A DNA stretch of 64,000 nt from Streptomyces griseoruber (GTDB lineage Bacteria; Actinomycetota; Actinomycetes; Streptomycetales; Streptomycetaceae), in NCBI RefSeq assembly GCF_001514205.1, contig NZ_KQ948776.1, forward strand, positions 1 to 64,000, written 5' to 3'. Of the stretch, positions 26,459-35,193 are shown piece by piece; the stretch's first letter is position 1, and the number at the start of each line of letters is the position of its first letter. Both the position numbers and the translations under genes were made by a program. Below the pieces are notes generated by a model that saw nothing but the letters and a program-made list of their open reading frames with translations, was not told where the DNA came from and searched no databases.

Positions 26459-27592
26459 ATGCGTGGCACGCGTCGGCGGTGGGTGGGGTACGCGGTGGGG
26501 GTGCTCGCCGTACTGGTGGTGGGCAGTGGCGGGGTCGGGTGGGTGCTGTACACACAGCTCGACGGGAACATCACGCCCGACGAGGCCGCCGCGGCCGAAC
26601 TCGCCCGGTATGCGAAGGAGCGGCCCACCGCCCTCGTCAAGGACGCGCAGAACGTGCTGCTGATCGGGTCGGACTCGCGGGCCGGGGACGGCAACGGGCG
26701 GTACGGGAAGGACTCCGGCACCGAGCGGTCGGACACCACGATCCTGCTGCATCTGTCGGGCGGGCGGCACCGTGCGACCGCGGTGTCCGTCCCCCGGGAT
26801 CTGATGGTGGACATGCCGGCCTGCCGGCGGGCGGACGGGTCGCGGACCCGGCCGATGTTCGCGATGTTCAATCACGCCTTCGAGACCGGGGGGTCCGCCT
26901 GCGCCGTGCGGACCGTGGAGAAGCTGACCGGGGTGCGGATCGACCATCACGTCGTCGTCGACTTCAGCGGGTTCAAGGACATGGTCGACGCGGTGGACGG
27001 GGTGAAGGTCTGTGTCGCCGAGCCCATCGCCGACAAGGCCGCCGGGCTGCGGCTGCCCGCCGGGGAGGTGACGCTCGACGGGGAGCAGGCGCTGGGGTAC
27101 GTCCGGGCCCGCAAGTCCCTCGGGGACGGCAGCGACACCGAGCGGATGGACCGGCAGCAGCGGTTCCTGGCGGCGCTCGTCAACAAGGTGCGGAGCGATG
27201 ACGTCCTGCTGAATCCGGTGAAGCTGTATCCGCTGCTGGACGCGGCCACGTCCGCGCTCACCACCGACCCGGACCTGGCGAGTCTGCGTGGGCTCTATGA
27301 ACTGGTGCGCGGTCTGGGCGACATTCCCACCGAACATGTGCAATTCCTGACCGTTCCACGGGAGTCGTACGTCTACAACGCCAATCGCGACCAACTGGTC
27401 GAGCCGGAGGCGGAGAAACTCTTCGAACAACTGCGCACCGACGGGCCGGTCGTGGTTTCTAAGAAACTTCCCATGAATTCAGGGAGAGCGGAGTCGGGTG
27501 AACACGGTCCGTACGGCCTGAAGGGCCCTTCCCCCTCCCCACCGGCCCCTACGTTCCGCGGCAGCACCGCCGCCGAGGGCGGCTGCGGGTAA
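26459..27592 (+). CDS. LCP (LytR-CpsA-Psr) family protein 1
   Basis: 377 aa from ATG 26459, with GGAGGGGG about ten bases upstream. A short cytoplasmic N-terminus and one membrane helix (~9-30, VGYAVGVLAVLVVGSGGVGW) precede the extracellular LCP domain. Family residues: NVLLIGSDSRAG, ERSDTTILLHLSG (Asp/Thr), ATAVSVPRDLMVDMP (Arg), then DGEQALGYVRARKSLGD and RMDRQQRFLAALV. LCP proteins transfer lipid-linked glycopolymers such as teichoic or teichuronic acids to peptidoglycan. This one lacks the C-terminal LytR_C domain found in three of its neighbours and ends in a Pro/Ser/Gly-rich tail. Confidence 0.92.
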   Translation: MRGTRRRWVGYAVGVLAVLVVGSGGVGWVLYTQLDGNITPDEAAAAELARYAKERPTALVKDAQNVLLIGSDSRAGDGNGRYGKDSGTERSDTTILLHLSGGRHRATAVSVPRDLMVDMPACRRADGSRTRPMFAMFNHAFETGGSACAVRTVEKLTGVRIDHHVVVDFSGFKDMVDAVDGVKVCVAEPIADKAAGLRLPAGEVTLDGEQALGYVRARKSLGDGSDTERMDRQQRFLAALVNKVRSDDVLLNPVKLYPLLDAATSALTTDPDLASLRGLYELVRGLGDIPTEHVQFLTVPRESYVYNANRDQLVEPEAEKLFEQLRTDGPVVVSKKLPMNSGRAESGEHGPYGLKGPSPSPPAPTFRGSTAAEGGCG

Positions 27593-27856
27593 AGCGCTTG
27601 CCAAGTCGAGGCCCCCGAAGGAAGTCTCTCCAGGGAATTGGGGCGGATTGCCCGGTTGTAGGGACGTGGAATGTGTCACGGCCGTCGCTCCATGTCGAAC
27701 CGGGCGGATAGTGTGAGCGATCCGGTGCACCCGGCCGCTTGGTCTGTCCTGGGGTCGTGCACTGATGTGACCGACTTGTGACTGAGTGACCGAGACGACC
27801 CGAGCGCCTGGAGGGGGAAAGGCGCCGCGTGGCCCCGACGGAGGATTCGACAGACC

Positions 27857-29623
27857 GTGGACGCGCAAGGCCGTGGGCGGGCGGACAACATCGATCCCGC
27901 AGACCAGTGGGTGCTCAATCCGGACACCGGCGAATACGAACTGCGACTGAGCCCTTCCGCACCGCAGTCGGCGGTCCCCGGGCCGCGCAGAGCGGCCTCC
28001 CGCGCGGCGGCCCCGGCCGGTGCGTCCGGCGGGGCGCGCGGCCGCACGGCGGCGCCGGAGCGGGAGTCGCCGGAGGAGGCTCCGGAGCGGGTTCCCGGGC
28101 CGCGCCGCAGGCGCGGGGTGCCGGAGGAGCCGCCGAACCGGCGCGGGCGCCGGCCGGTGAAGAAGAAGTCGAAGGCGAAGAAGGTCCTGTTGTGGACCGG
28201 CGGCGTCATGGCCTTCGTGCTGGTGGGCACGGCCGCCGCGGCCTACCTGTATCTCGAGCACCTCAACGACAACATCACCGCCGTCTCCGACGACGGCGCG
28301 AGCACCGGTGGCTTCAGCAAGGACAAGGCGATCAACATCCTGCTGATCGGCACCGACAAGCGCACCGGCTCCGGCAACAAGGGCTACGGCGACACCGACA
28401 GCGTCGGCCACGCGGACACCACGATCCTGCTGCACGTCTCCAAGGACCGTACGAACGCGACCGCGCTGAGCATCCCGCGCGACCTGATCGTGGACGTCCC
28501 GGACTGCCCGACCACGATGGAGGACGGCACCAAGAAGGTCATCCGCGGCGAGGACGGCGTCCGCTTCAACACGAGCCTCGGCCAGGAGGAGCGCACGCCG
28601 AGCTGCACCGTGCGCACGGTCACCGAGCTGACCGGGATCCAGGCGGACAACTTCATGGTCGCCGACTTCAACGCCGTCAAGACGCTGACCACGGCGGTCG
28701 GCGGCGTCGAGGTGTGTCTGGCGAAGGACATCGACGACCAGGACTCGCATCTGAAGCTGTCCAAGGGCACGCACACCATCGAGGGCGAGCAGGCGCTGGC
28801 CTTCGTGCGGACCCGGCACTCGGTGGGCTTCGGCGGCGACCTGAGCCGGATCGAGATCCAGCAGCAGTTCCTCGGCTCGCTGATGCGCAAGCTGAAGTCG
28901 AACGACACCCTCACCAGCCCCACCAAGATGATCAAGCTGGCGGAGGCGGGCACGAAGGCGCTGACCGTCGACTCCAAGCTCGACAGCATCACCAAGCTGA
29001 AGGACCTGGGCCTGGAGCTCGGCAAGCTCAACGTGAAGAACCTGACCTTCACCACCGTGCCGGTGCTCGACAACCCGGCGGAGAAGGTCAAGGCGACGGT
29101 CGTCGTCAACACCTCCACGGCCCCCACCGTCTTCCAGATGATCAAGGACGATGTCTCCTTCACCGAGGTGAAGCAGAAGGCCAAGGAGTCCAAGAGCGCG
29201 GCCGCCGCCGAGGCCGCCGCCCGGCTCAAGGGCACCAAGTCCGCCGCCTCCGAGGTCCGGGTGCAGGTCATGAACGGCGGAGCCCCGGCCGGCAGCGCAC
29301 AGGAGACTCTTAACTGGCTGCAGAATGATGAGGGTGTGACGAAGTCCGAGAACGCGGGCAACGCGCCGGAGGAACTGAGCAACACGACGCTCGAGTACGA
29401 CCCCGACCAGGCCGATCAGGCCCGCAGGCTGGCCGACATCATGGGGCTGCCGGGCACCGCGCTGAAGCCGGGGAAGAGCGTCACCAACGCCCAGGGGCTG
29501 CCGACGATGACGCTGACGCTGGGCAAGGACTTCAAGGGCGCGGGCGTTTCGCTCACGGCAGCCACGAAGGTGCCGGACTCGGTCCAGAAGTCCACGGCGG
29601 ACAAGGTCCAGTGCGCGAAGTAG
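27857..29623 (+). CDS. LCP (LytR-CpsA-Psr) family protein 2 with LytR_C domain
   Basis: 588 aa from GTG 27857 (GGAGGATTC upstream). Residues 1-108 form an Arg/Pro/Ala-rich disordered cytoplasmic arm, which includes WVLNPDTGEYELRL. A membrane helix lies at ~109-131, then the LCP domain: AINILLIGTDKRTGSG, GHADTTILLHVSKDR, ATALSIPRDLIVDVPD, TIEGEQALAFVRTRHSVG and RIEIQQQFLGSLMRKL. The C-terminal ~150 residues contain a LytR_C domain (EVRVQVMNGGAPAGSAQETL). It should transfer glycopolymers to peptidoglycan on the outer face of the membrane. It starts 264 bases after LCP1 and is followed by a strong hairpin. Confidence 0.93.
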   Translation: MDAQGRGRADNIDPADQWVLNPDTGEYELRLSPSAPQSAVPGPRRAASRAAAPAGASGGARGRTAAPERESPEEAPERVPGPRRRRGVPEEPPNRRGRRPVKKKSKAKKVLLWTGGVMAFVLVGTAAAAYLYLEHLNDNITAVSDDGASTGGFSKDKAINILLIGTDKRTGSGNKGYGDTDSVGHADTTILLHVSKDRTNATALSIPRDLIVDVPDCPTTMEDGTKKVIRGEDGVRFNTSLGQEERTPSCTVRTVTELTGIQADNFMVADFNAVKTLTTAVGGVEVCLAKDIDDQDSHLKLSKGTHTIEGEQALAFVRTRHSVGFGGDLSRIEIQQQFLGSLMRKLKSNDTLTSPTKMIKLAEAGTKALTVDSKLDSITKLKDLGLELGKLNVKNLTFTTVPVLDNPAEKVKATVVVNTSTAPTVFQMIKDDVSFTEVKQKAKESKSAAAAEAAARLKGTKSAASEVRVQVMNGGAPAGSAQETLNWLQNDEGVTKSENAGNAPEELSNTTLEYDPDQADQARRLADIMGLPGTALKPGKSVTNAQGLPTMTLTLGKDFKGAGVSLTAATKVPDSVQKSTADKVQCAK

Positions 29624-29631
29624 GTAACCCT

Positions 29632-29673
29632 ACGGGCCCGTCGTGCGTCTGACTTGACGCGGGACGGGCCCGT
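29632..29673 (+). terminator. Terminator hairpin between LCP genes 2 and 3
   Basis: Two stacked stems: outer ACGGGCCCGTC / GACGGGCCCGT (11 bp) and inner GCGTC / GACGC with a 6-base loop, 8 bases after the LCP2 stop. It suggests LCP2 and LCP3 are at least partly separate transcripts. Confidence 0.8.
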
Positions 29674-29702
29674 GTCAGGCGCACGGCCGGGAGGGGCGGG
29701 AA

Positions 29703-31334
29703 TTGGGGACGACAAGCGGGGTGCGGGGTGAGGTTCCCGCGGTCGAGGACACGATGTCCCTGACCCCGGTGGACAAGGACGCGTCCGACGACGAGGGCGG
29801 GGCCAGAGGCGACGGCAACGGCACGGGCAGGGGGCGCCGCAGACGGCGGGTGCTGCGCTGGTCGGCGACAGTCCTGACGCTGGTCATACTCGGCGGCGCG
29901 GGTGCCGGCTACCTCTACTACGAGCACCTGAACGCCAACATCAAGAGCGACGACCTCAACCTGGGCGACGCCAAGGACCGCGCGGCCAAGACGCAGGCCA
30001 ACGCGGCCGGCCAGACCGCGCTGAACATCCTGCTGATCGGCTCCGACGCGCGGGACACCGCGGAGAACCAGAAGCTGGGCGGCGCGAAGGACACCTACGG
30101 GGGTCTCCCGCTCGCGGACGTCCAGATGCTGCTGCACGTCTCGGCGGACCGCAGCAACATGTCGGTGGTGAGCATGCCCCGCGACACACTCGTCGACATC
30201 CCCAAGTGCACGGACCCGGACACCAAGAAGACCTATGCGGCGAGCACCCGGTCGATGACCAACGAGTCGCTGGGCCGCGGCGGCCCGGGCTGCACGGTGG
30301 CCACCTGGGAGAAGCTCACCGACATCCACATCGACCACTTCATGATGATCGACTTCTCGGGTGTGGTGTCGATGGCGGACGCCATCGGCGGCGTCCCGGT
30401 GTGCGTGGACGCCAACGTCTACTCGCACACCAGCGCCGGCAAGGGCTCCGGCCTGAAGCTGGAGAAGGGCACCCACTCCATCAAGGGCAAGCAGGCCCTG
30501 CAGTGGCTGCGCACGCGCTACGGCTTCGAGGACGACACCGACCTCGCCCGCGCCAAGGCGCAGCACATGTACATGAACTCGATGGTCCGTGAGCTGCGCG
30601 CCAACGCCAAGCTGACCAACCCCAACAAGCTGCGCAAGCTCGCCGAGGCCGCCACGGAGGCGATCACCGTCGACGACGGCCTCGACTCCATCACCAAGAT
30701 GTACGACCTGGCCACCGAGTTGCAGAAGGTGCCCACCGAGCGCATCACGATGACCACGATGCCCAACGCGTACGACACGGTCCAGACCGGCCGGGTGGTG
30801 CCCACCGAGGACGCCGCCAAGCTGTTCCGGCTGGTGCGCGAGGACATCGCCCTCGACGGCAAGGACGAGAAGAAGACCACGGCCAGTCCCTCCCCGACGG
30901 TCACCGACACGGCCGCGGCGGACGACAGGATCGCGGTGCAGGTCCACAACAGCACCCGTACGGGCACGCTCGCCCCGGTCGTCGGCCGCGCGAGCGCGGT
31001 GACCGACGTGCTGAAGGCCAAGGGCTTCGACGAGGCCGTCGCGGACACCTCCGCGGCCACCTCCGAGGAGACCACGGTGATCCGCTACCCGAGCGCCGAC
31101 CTCCAGGCCGACGCGCTGCGGGTGGCGAAGGTCCTCGGCGTCCCGACGAGCCAGGTGAAGAAGTCCACCGATGTCTCCGGCGTCACGCTCTACGTGGGCG
31201 GCGACTGGCGGTCGGGGACGAAGTACACGGCGTCCGCGAAGGAGGACGACGACAAGACGCCCGAGTCGGCCCAGGCGATGAACGGCGCGGACGACTCGCA
31301 GTGCATGCACGTGGACCCGAACTACACCTGGTAG
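29703..31334 (+). CDS. LCP (LytR-CpsA-Psr) family protein 3 with LytR_C domain
   Basis: 543 aa. The start appears to be TTG 29703: GGGAGGGG lies six bases upstream and no better start exists until ATG 29754. A membrane helix covers ~50-72 (VLTLVILGGAGAGYLYY). LCP motifs: ALNILLIGSDARDTAE, LADVQMLLHVSADR, MSVVSMPRDTLVDIPK, SIKGKQALQWLRTRYGFED and DLARAKAQHMYMNSMVREL. The C-terminal LytR_C domain begins at RIAVQVHNSTRTGTLAPVVG. The overall plan equals that of LCP2, so these two are probably tandem duplicates that have diverged. Confidence 0.92.
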   Translation: MGTTSGVRGEVPAVEDTMSLTPVDKDASDDEGGARGDGNGTGRGRRRRRVLRWSATVLTLVILGGAGAGYLYYEHLNANIKSDDLNLGDAKDRAAKTQANAAGQTALNILLIGSDARDTAENQKLGGAKDTYGGLPLADVQMLLHVSADRSNMSVVSMPRDTLVDIPKCTDPDTKKTYAASTRSMTNESLGRGGPGCTVATWEKLTDIHIDHFMMIDFSGVVSMADAIGGVPVCVDANVYSHTSAGKGSGLKLEKGTHSIKGKQALQWLRTRYGFEDDTDLARAKAQHMYMNSMVRELRANAKLTNPNKLRKLAEAATEAITVDDGLDSITKMYDLATELQKVPTERITMTTMPNAYDTVQTGRVVPTEDAAKLFRLVREDIALDGKDEKKTTASPSPTVTDTAAADDRIAVQVHNSTRTGTLAPVVGRASAVTDVLKAKGFDEAVADTSAATSEETTVIRYPSADLQADALRVAKVLGVPTSQVKKSTDVSGVTLYVGGDWRSGTKYTASAKEDDDKTPESAQAMNGADDSQCMHVDPNYTW

Positions 31335-31365
31335 TCCGGGTCTTGGGGAGTGCGTCCGGTGGTGC

Positions 31366-32400
31366 TCAGCTCGACGAGCCGCTGAGGACCGCCGGGCGGC
31401 GCGAGGCGATGACCTTCCTGGCCAGCGACCTGGGGCTGGTCAGGAAGCCGAACCCCCACGACATGTGCATGGTGGCGAGGGCGACGGGGATCTGGAGCCG
31501 TGCCTTCAGCGGCAGCCCCCGGCCGGCCGGCACCGACCCGGCGGCGATCGCCGCGAGATAGCCGCCGGGGATCAGGAACCCGAGCGGGGTGAGCACGGCG
31601 CCCACGACCAGGCCGGCGGCTATCGCGCACACTGCGGTGGGCGGGGCGAGGTAGCGCAGGTTGATGGAGCCCTCGTGGTAGCGGGCGACGACGTGCCGCC
31701 ACCGGCCGTAGTCCTTGTACTGCTTGGCGAGCGCCTTCACCGAGGGCCGCGGGCGGTACGACACCCTCAGCTCCGGCGAGAACCAGATCAGCCCGCCGGC
31801 CTCGCGGATGCGGAAGTTCAGCTCCCAGTCCTGGGCGCGGATGAACTCCTCGTTGTAGCCGCCCTGCTGTTCGAGTGCCGCGCGGCGGAACACCCCGAGG
31901 TACACCGTCTCGGCGGGGGCGGCCTGGCCGCCGGTGTGGAAGGCGGCGTTGCCGACGCCGATCTTCGAGGTCATGGCGGCGGCGACGGCGTGCTCCCAGT
32001 CGTTCTCGCCCTCGGCGTGCATGATGCCGCCGACGTTCTGCGCGCCGGTCTCCTCGAGGAGCCGTACGGCGGTGGCGATGTAGTTCGGGGAGAGCATGCC
32101 GTGCCCGTCGACGCGGACCACGATCGGATGACGGGAGGCCTTGATCGCGGCGTTGAGGGCGGCGGGCGTACGGCCCGTGGGGTTCGGGACGGTGTGCACG
32201 CGCGGGTCTTCTGCCACGAGCTCGGCCGCGATCTCGTCCGTGCGGTCCGTGGACGGACCGATGGCGATCACGACCTCCATCTCGCCGGCGTACTCCTGCG
32301 CGAGGATCGCTTGGACGGCTCCGCGCAGATGCCGCTCCTCGTTGAGGACGGGCATGATGACGGACACGGCGGGGAGCTGCACGTCGGGCTTGGCGTTCAT
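31366..32400 (-). CDS. GT2 family glycosyltransferase
   Basis: 344 aa starting MNAKPDVQLPAVSVIMPVLN. GT-A domain: VSVIMPVLNEERHLRGAVQA, VVIAIGPSTDRTDEIAAEL, metal/nucleotide site VVRVDGHGMLSPNYIATAVR and RAQDWELNFRIREAGGLIWF (the ED/QDWE acceptor motif). Three hydrophobic segments near the C-terminus (~245-320, AVCAIAAGLVVGAVLTPLGF) suggest membrane attachment, so the acceptor may be lipid-linked. It is convergent with LCP3 (31 bases apart) and divergent from LCP4, which fits a role in making the polymer that LCP enzymes attach. Sugar specificity is unknown. Confidence 0.88.
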   Translation of the reverse strand: MNAKPDVQLPAVSVIMPVLNEERHLRGAVQAILAQEYAGEMEVVIAIGPSTDRTDEIAAELVAEDPRVHTVPNPTGRTPAALNAAIKASRHPIVVRVDGHGMLSPNYIATAVRLLEETGAQNVGGIMHAEGENDWEHAVAAAMTSKIGVGNAAFHTGGQAAPAETVYLGVFRRAALEQQGGYNEEFIRAQDWELNFRIREAGGLIWFSPELRVSYRPRPSVKALAKQYKDYGRWRHVVARYHEGSINLRYLAPPTAVCAIAAGLVVGAVLTPLGFLIPGGYLAAIAAGSVPAGRGLPLKARLQIPVALATMHMSWGFGFLTSPRSLARKVIASRRPAVLSGSSS

Positions 32401-32545
32401 AGGACGCTCACGTTACCGCGAACGGGGGACACCGGTGCGCGCCGCCGGGTGCGCTGCACCGGGCGACAGATCGTACGGGCCTACGGTACTCACGGCTTCC
32501 CCCGCCCCTCTCCCCGCCGCTCGCCGTCGCCCGGAGGTGTCCCGT

Positions 32546-34009
32546 ATGCCCACCACACCGCCCCGGACCCGGCGCCGTCCACCGCGCCCCCCGGTCCGCC
32601 CCGTACGGCGCAGGCGTCCGCGCTGGGCCATGCGGGCGGCGACCACGCTCTCGGTCGTCGTCCTGGCCTCCGCCGGGATCGGGCACTCCCTGGTCGCCGG
32701 CCTCGACGCGGACATCGCCCGGGTCGATCCCTTCAAGGACATGAAGAACCGGCCGCGGGCCGGGCACGGGATGAATGTGCTGCTGGTCGGCACCGACGGC
32801 CGGGACAAGGTCACGGAGACCGAGCGGCGGCGGTTCCGGCTCGGCGGGGCACCCTGTCACTGCACCGACACGATCATGATCGTGCACATCTCGGAGGACC
32901 GGGAGCGGGCCAGCGTGGTGAGCCTGCCGCGCGACTCGTACGCCGAGACGCCCCCGCACACCGACCAGGTCGGCGGGCGGGAGCACCGGGGGCACCCGAT
33001 CAAGCTGAACGCGGCGTACGCGGAGGGCGGACCGCAGCTGACCGTGCGCACGGTGGAGAACATGACCCATGTGAAGATCGACCACTATCTGGAGGTCGAC
33101 TTCACCAGCTTCATGAAGACGGTGGACGTGCTGGGCGGGGTGAAGATCTGCACCGCGCGCCCGCTGCAGGACCCGTACACGGGTCTCGATCTCGCTCCGG
33201 GCGAGCACACGCTGAAGGGCGGGACGGCGTTGCAGTACGTCCGTGCCCGGCACGCGGACGCCTCCTCGGACCTCGGCCGGATGAAGCGTCAGCAGCGGTT
33301 CCTGGCCTCGCTGGTGGACCGGGCGACGTCCTCGGGGATCCTGCTCAACCCGCTGAGGTTCCGGGACGTGACCCGGGCGGTGCTGGGGTCGGTCCGGGCG
33401 GACCGCGGCTTCGGCACGGACGAACTCCTCGACCTCGGCCGGGCGATGCGCACCTTCTCGCCCGCCTCCTCCGAGTTCACCACGGTGCCGATCGGCCGGC
33501 TCGGGTACGTGGTGCCGGGCATCGGCTCGACCCTGAAGTGGGACCCGGTGAAGTCCGAGCGGGTCTTCCGGGCGCTGCGCGAGGACAAGCCGCTGGACTC
33601 CGCGCCGCCGCGGCCGAAGCCGAGCCCGACCCCGCAGGCCCCGCGGGTGGAGGTGGCGCCGCAGCGGATCCTGGTCCAGGTGGAGAACGGCACGGCGACC
33701 GAGGGCCTGGGCCGGCGGGTGGACGACGCCCTCGCGGCGGCCGGCTTCCGCACCACCCACCGCCCGGTCGACTCCCCCACCCGGGGCGTACGGCGCACGG
33801 TCGTCGTCCACGACCCCCGCTGGGACCGCTCGGCCCGCTCCCTGGCCGCCGCCCTGCCCGGCAGCGAACTACGGGCCGCCCCCGGCCTCGGCCCGACCCT
33901 GAAGGTCGTCGCGGGCACGGACTTCCGGGAGGTGCGCCGGGTACGGGGCCCGGAACCGGCGGCCCCGGAGCCGGAGGTGGTGCGGGGGAACGAGGTGGGG
34001 TGCACCTGA
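32546..34009 (+). CDS. LCP (LytR-CpsA-Psr) family protein 4 with LytR_C domain
   Basis: 487 aa from ATG 32546 (CCGGAGGTG upstream). A strongly basic N-terminus (TRRRPPRPPVRPVRRRRPRW) precedes the membrane helix (~30-50). LCP motifs: GMNVLLVGTDGRDKV, CTDTIMIVHISEDR, ASVVSLPRDSYAETP, TLKGGTALQYVRARHADAS and DLGRMKRQQRFLASLV. A Pro-rich linker leads to the LytR_C domain (QRILVQVENGTATEGLGRRV). The spacing of the LCP motifs, with a GGREHRGHPIKLNAAYAEGG insert, matches LCP5 better than LCP1-3, suggesting two subfamilies. Confidence 0.92.
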   Translation: MPTTPPRTRRRPPRPPVRPVRRRRPRWAMRAATTLSVVVLASAGIGHSLVAGLDADIARVDPFKDMKNRPRAGHGMNVLLVGTDGRDKVTETERRRFRLGGAPCHCTDTIMIVHISEDRERASVVSLPRDSYAETPPHTDQVGGREHRGHPIKLNAAYAEGGPQLTVRTVENMTHVKIDHYLEVDFTSFMKTVDVLGGVKICTARPLQDPYTGLDLAPGEHTLKGGTALQYVRARHADASSDLGRMKRQQRFLASLVDRATSSGILLNPLRFRDVTRAVLGSVRADRGFGTDELLDLGRAMRTFSPASSEFTTVPIGRLGYVVPGIGSTLKWDPVKSERVFRALREDKPLDSAPPRPKPSPTPQAPRVEVAPQRILVQVENGTATEGLGRRVDDALAAAGFRTTHRPVDSPTRGVRRTVVVHDPRWDRSARSLAAALPGSELRAAPGLGPTLKVVAGTDFREVRRVRGPEPAAPEPEVVRGNEVGCT

Positions 34010-34113
34010 GGATGCACCTAGGGGCGTAGCCCGGATGGCGGCTGGGGCCGAGGGGGCGTAGGACGGTAGTGCACGGGGCCCGCCCCGGGCCCCTCAGCCC
34101 TCCAGGAGGAGCC

Positions 34114-34479
34114 ATGACCCAGCAGCAGTCGTCCATGACGGCCATGAGCAAGGAGATGCAGGACTGCGTCCAGGCCTGCATGGCCTGCCACACCGTCTGC
34201 GAGGAGACCATGAGCTCCTGCATGCAGATGGGCGGCCAGGCCCAGATGCAGATCATGCGCGCGCTGATGGACTGCTCCGAGATGACCCGGATGTGCGCCG
34301 ACATGATGATGCGGCGCTCGCCCATGTCGGCCGAGATGTGCGCGATGTGCGCCAAGGCCTGTGACATGTGCGCCGAGGCGTGTATGTCCATGCCGGACGA
34401 TCCGCAGATGATGCGCTGCGCGCAGGCGTGTCGCCGCTGCGCCGAGTCCTGTCGGACGATGGCGGGCGCCCGGATGTGA
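34114..34479 (+). CDS. Four-helix-bundle copper-binding protein (Csp-like), cytosolic
   Basis: 121 aa from ATG 34114 with AGGAGGAG just upstream. By my count it has 16 Cys and 26 Met, about a third of the protein. The CxxxC and CxxC spacings along amphipathic helices (DCVQACMACHTVC, MCAMCAKACDMCAEAC, MRCAQACRRCAESC) are those of the four-helix-bundle copper-binding proteins (DUF326, copper storage proteins) that line the core with Cu(I)-thiolates. There is no signal or Tat peptide, so it resembles cytosolic Csp3. It should store or buffer Cu(I). It stands alone between LCP4 and a bidirectional terminator. Confidence 0.9.
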   Translation: MTQQQSSMTAMSKEMQDCVQACMACHTVCEETMSSCMQMGGQAQMQIMRALMDCSEMTRMCADMMMRRSPMSAEMCAMCAKACDMCAEACMSMPDDPQMMRCAQACRRCAESCRTMAGARM

Positions 34480-34510
34480 GGTCCGGCCGACCCCCGTCGG
34501 AACACGGTCA

Positions 34511-34532
34511 GGGGCACCCGGAAGGGTGCCCC
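34511..34532. terminator. Bidirectional terminator
   Basis: Perfect 9-bp stem GGGGCACCC / GGGTGCCCC with loop GGAA, between the convergent copper-protein and HAD-hydrolase genes. Confidence 0.85.
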
Positions 34533-34548
34533 TGGTCCCGGTCCGGGC

Positions 34549-35193
34549 TCAGCCGAACAGCGGTGCCAGCTCCCGCTCCAGGTCGGCCGGTTCCCGGTAG
34601 TGGACGGCCCGCATGCCGAGCGCGGCGGCCGCCTGGACGTTCTCCGGGGTGTCGTCCACGAACAGACACCGCTCGGGCCGTACGCCGGCCCGCGCGGCCC
34701 CGAGTTCCAGGATCCGCGGATCGGGCTTGACGAGACCGACGCGGGCGCTGCTGACGACGTCGTCGGCGAGGTCGGTCAGGCCCATCGCGGCGAGGTCGGC
34801 CTCCAGGCCGGTCGTGGCGTTGCTGACCAGGACCAGCGGCACCCGGGTGCGGGCCCGGCGCAGCAGGGCGACCACCTCGTCGTCGGCGTGGAAGGGCGAC
34901 TCCAGCAGCGCGGTGCCGAGCGACCAGGCGGTCTCCTCGTCCTCCACCAGGGCGGCCAGGCCCTCGGCGATGGCGGCGACCCACTCCTGTTCGGTGATCT
35001 GCCCGAGCAGCAGCGGCCCGTCGACCTCCGGGGCGAACGCCACCTTCTTGGTGGTGCCCTCCGCGAGCCCGGCGGCGCGCTCCAGGGCCTCCAGATGGGC
35101 GGAGTCGAAGTGGCGCACCACGTTGTCGATGTCGCACAGGACGGCGTCGAAGGGACGGCCGGAGGCCGGTCTGTGCCCACCCTGGTCAGTCAC
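34549..35193 (-). CDS. HAD family hydrolase
   Basis: 214 aa from GTG 35193; its first codons overlap the end of LCP5 (GTGACTGA), so the two are probably translationally coupled. HAD motifs: nucleophile loop FDAVLCDIDNVV (first Asp is the nucleophile), motif II Ser/Asn in VPLVLVSNATTG, Lys in GLVKPDPRILELGA and acidic motif IV CLFVDDTPENVQAA. The cap is the helical type inserted after motif I (subclass IA). Likely a small-molecule phosphatase; the substrate is unknown. Its coupling to an LCP gene hints at a link to envelope-polymer metabolism, but this is inference. Confidence 0.87.
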   Translation of the reverse strand: MTDQGGHRPASGRPFDAVLCDIDNVVRHFDSAHLEALERAAGLAEGTTKKVAFAPEVDGPLLLGQITEQEWVAAIAEGLAALVEDEETAWSLGTALLESPFHADDEVVALLRRARTRVPLVLVSNATTGLEADLAAMGLTDLADDVVSSARVGLVKPDPRILELGAARAGVRPERCLFVDDTPENVQAAAALGMRAVHYREPADLERELAPLFG

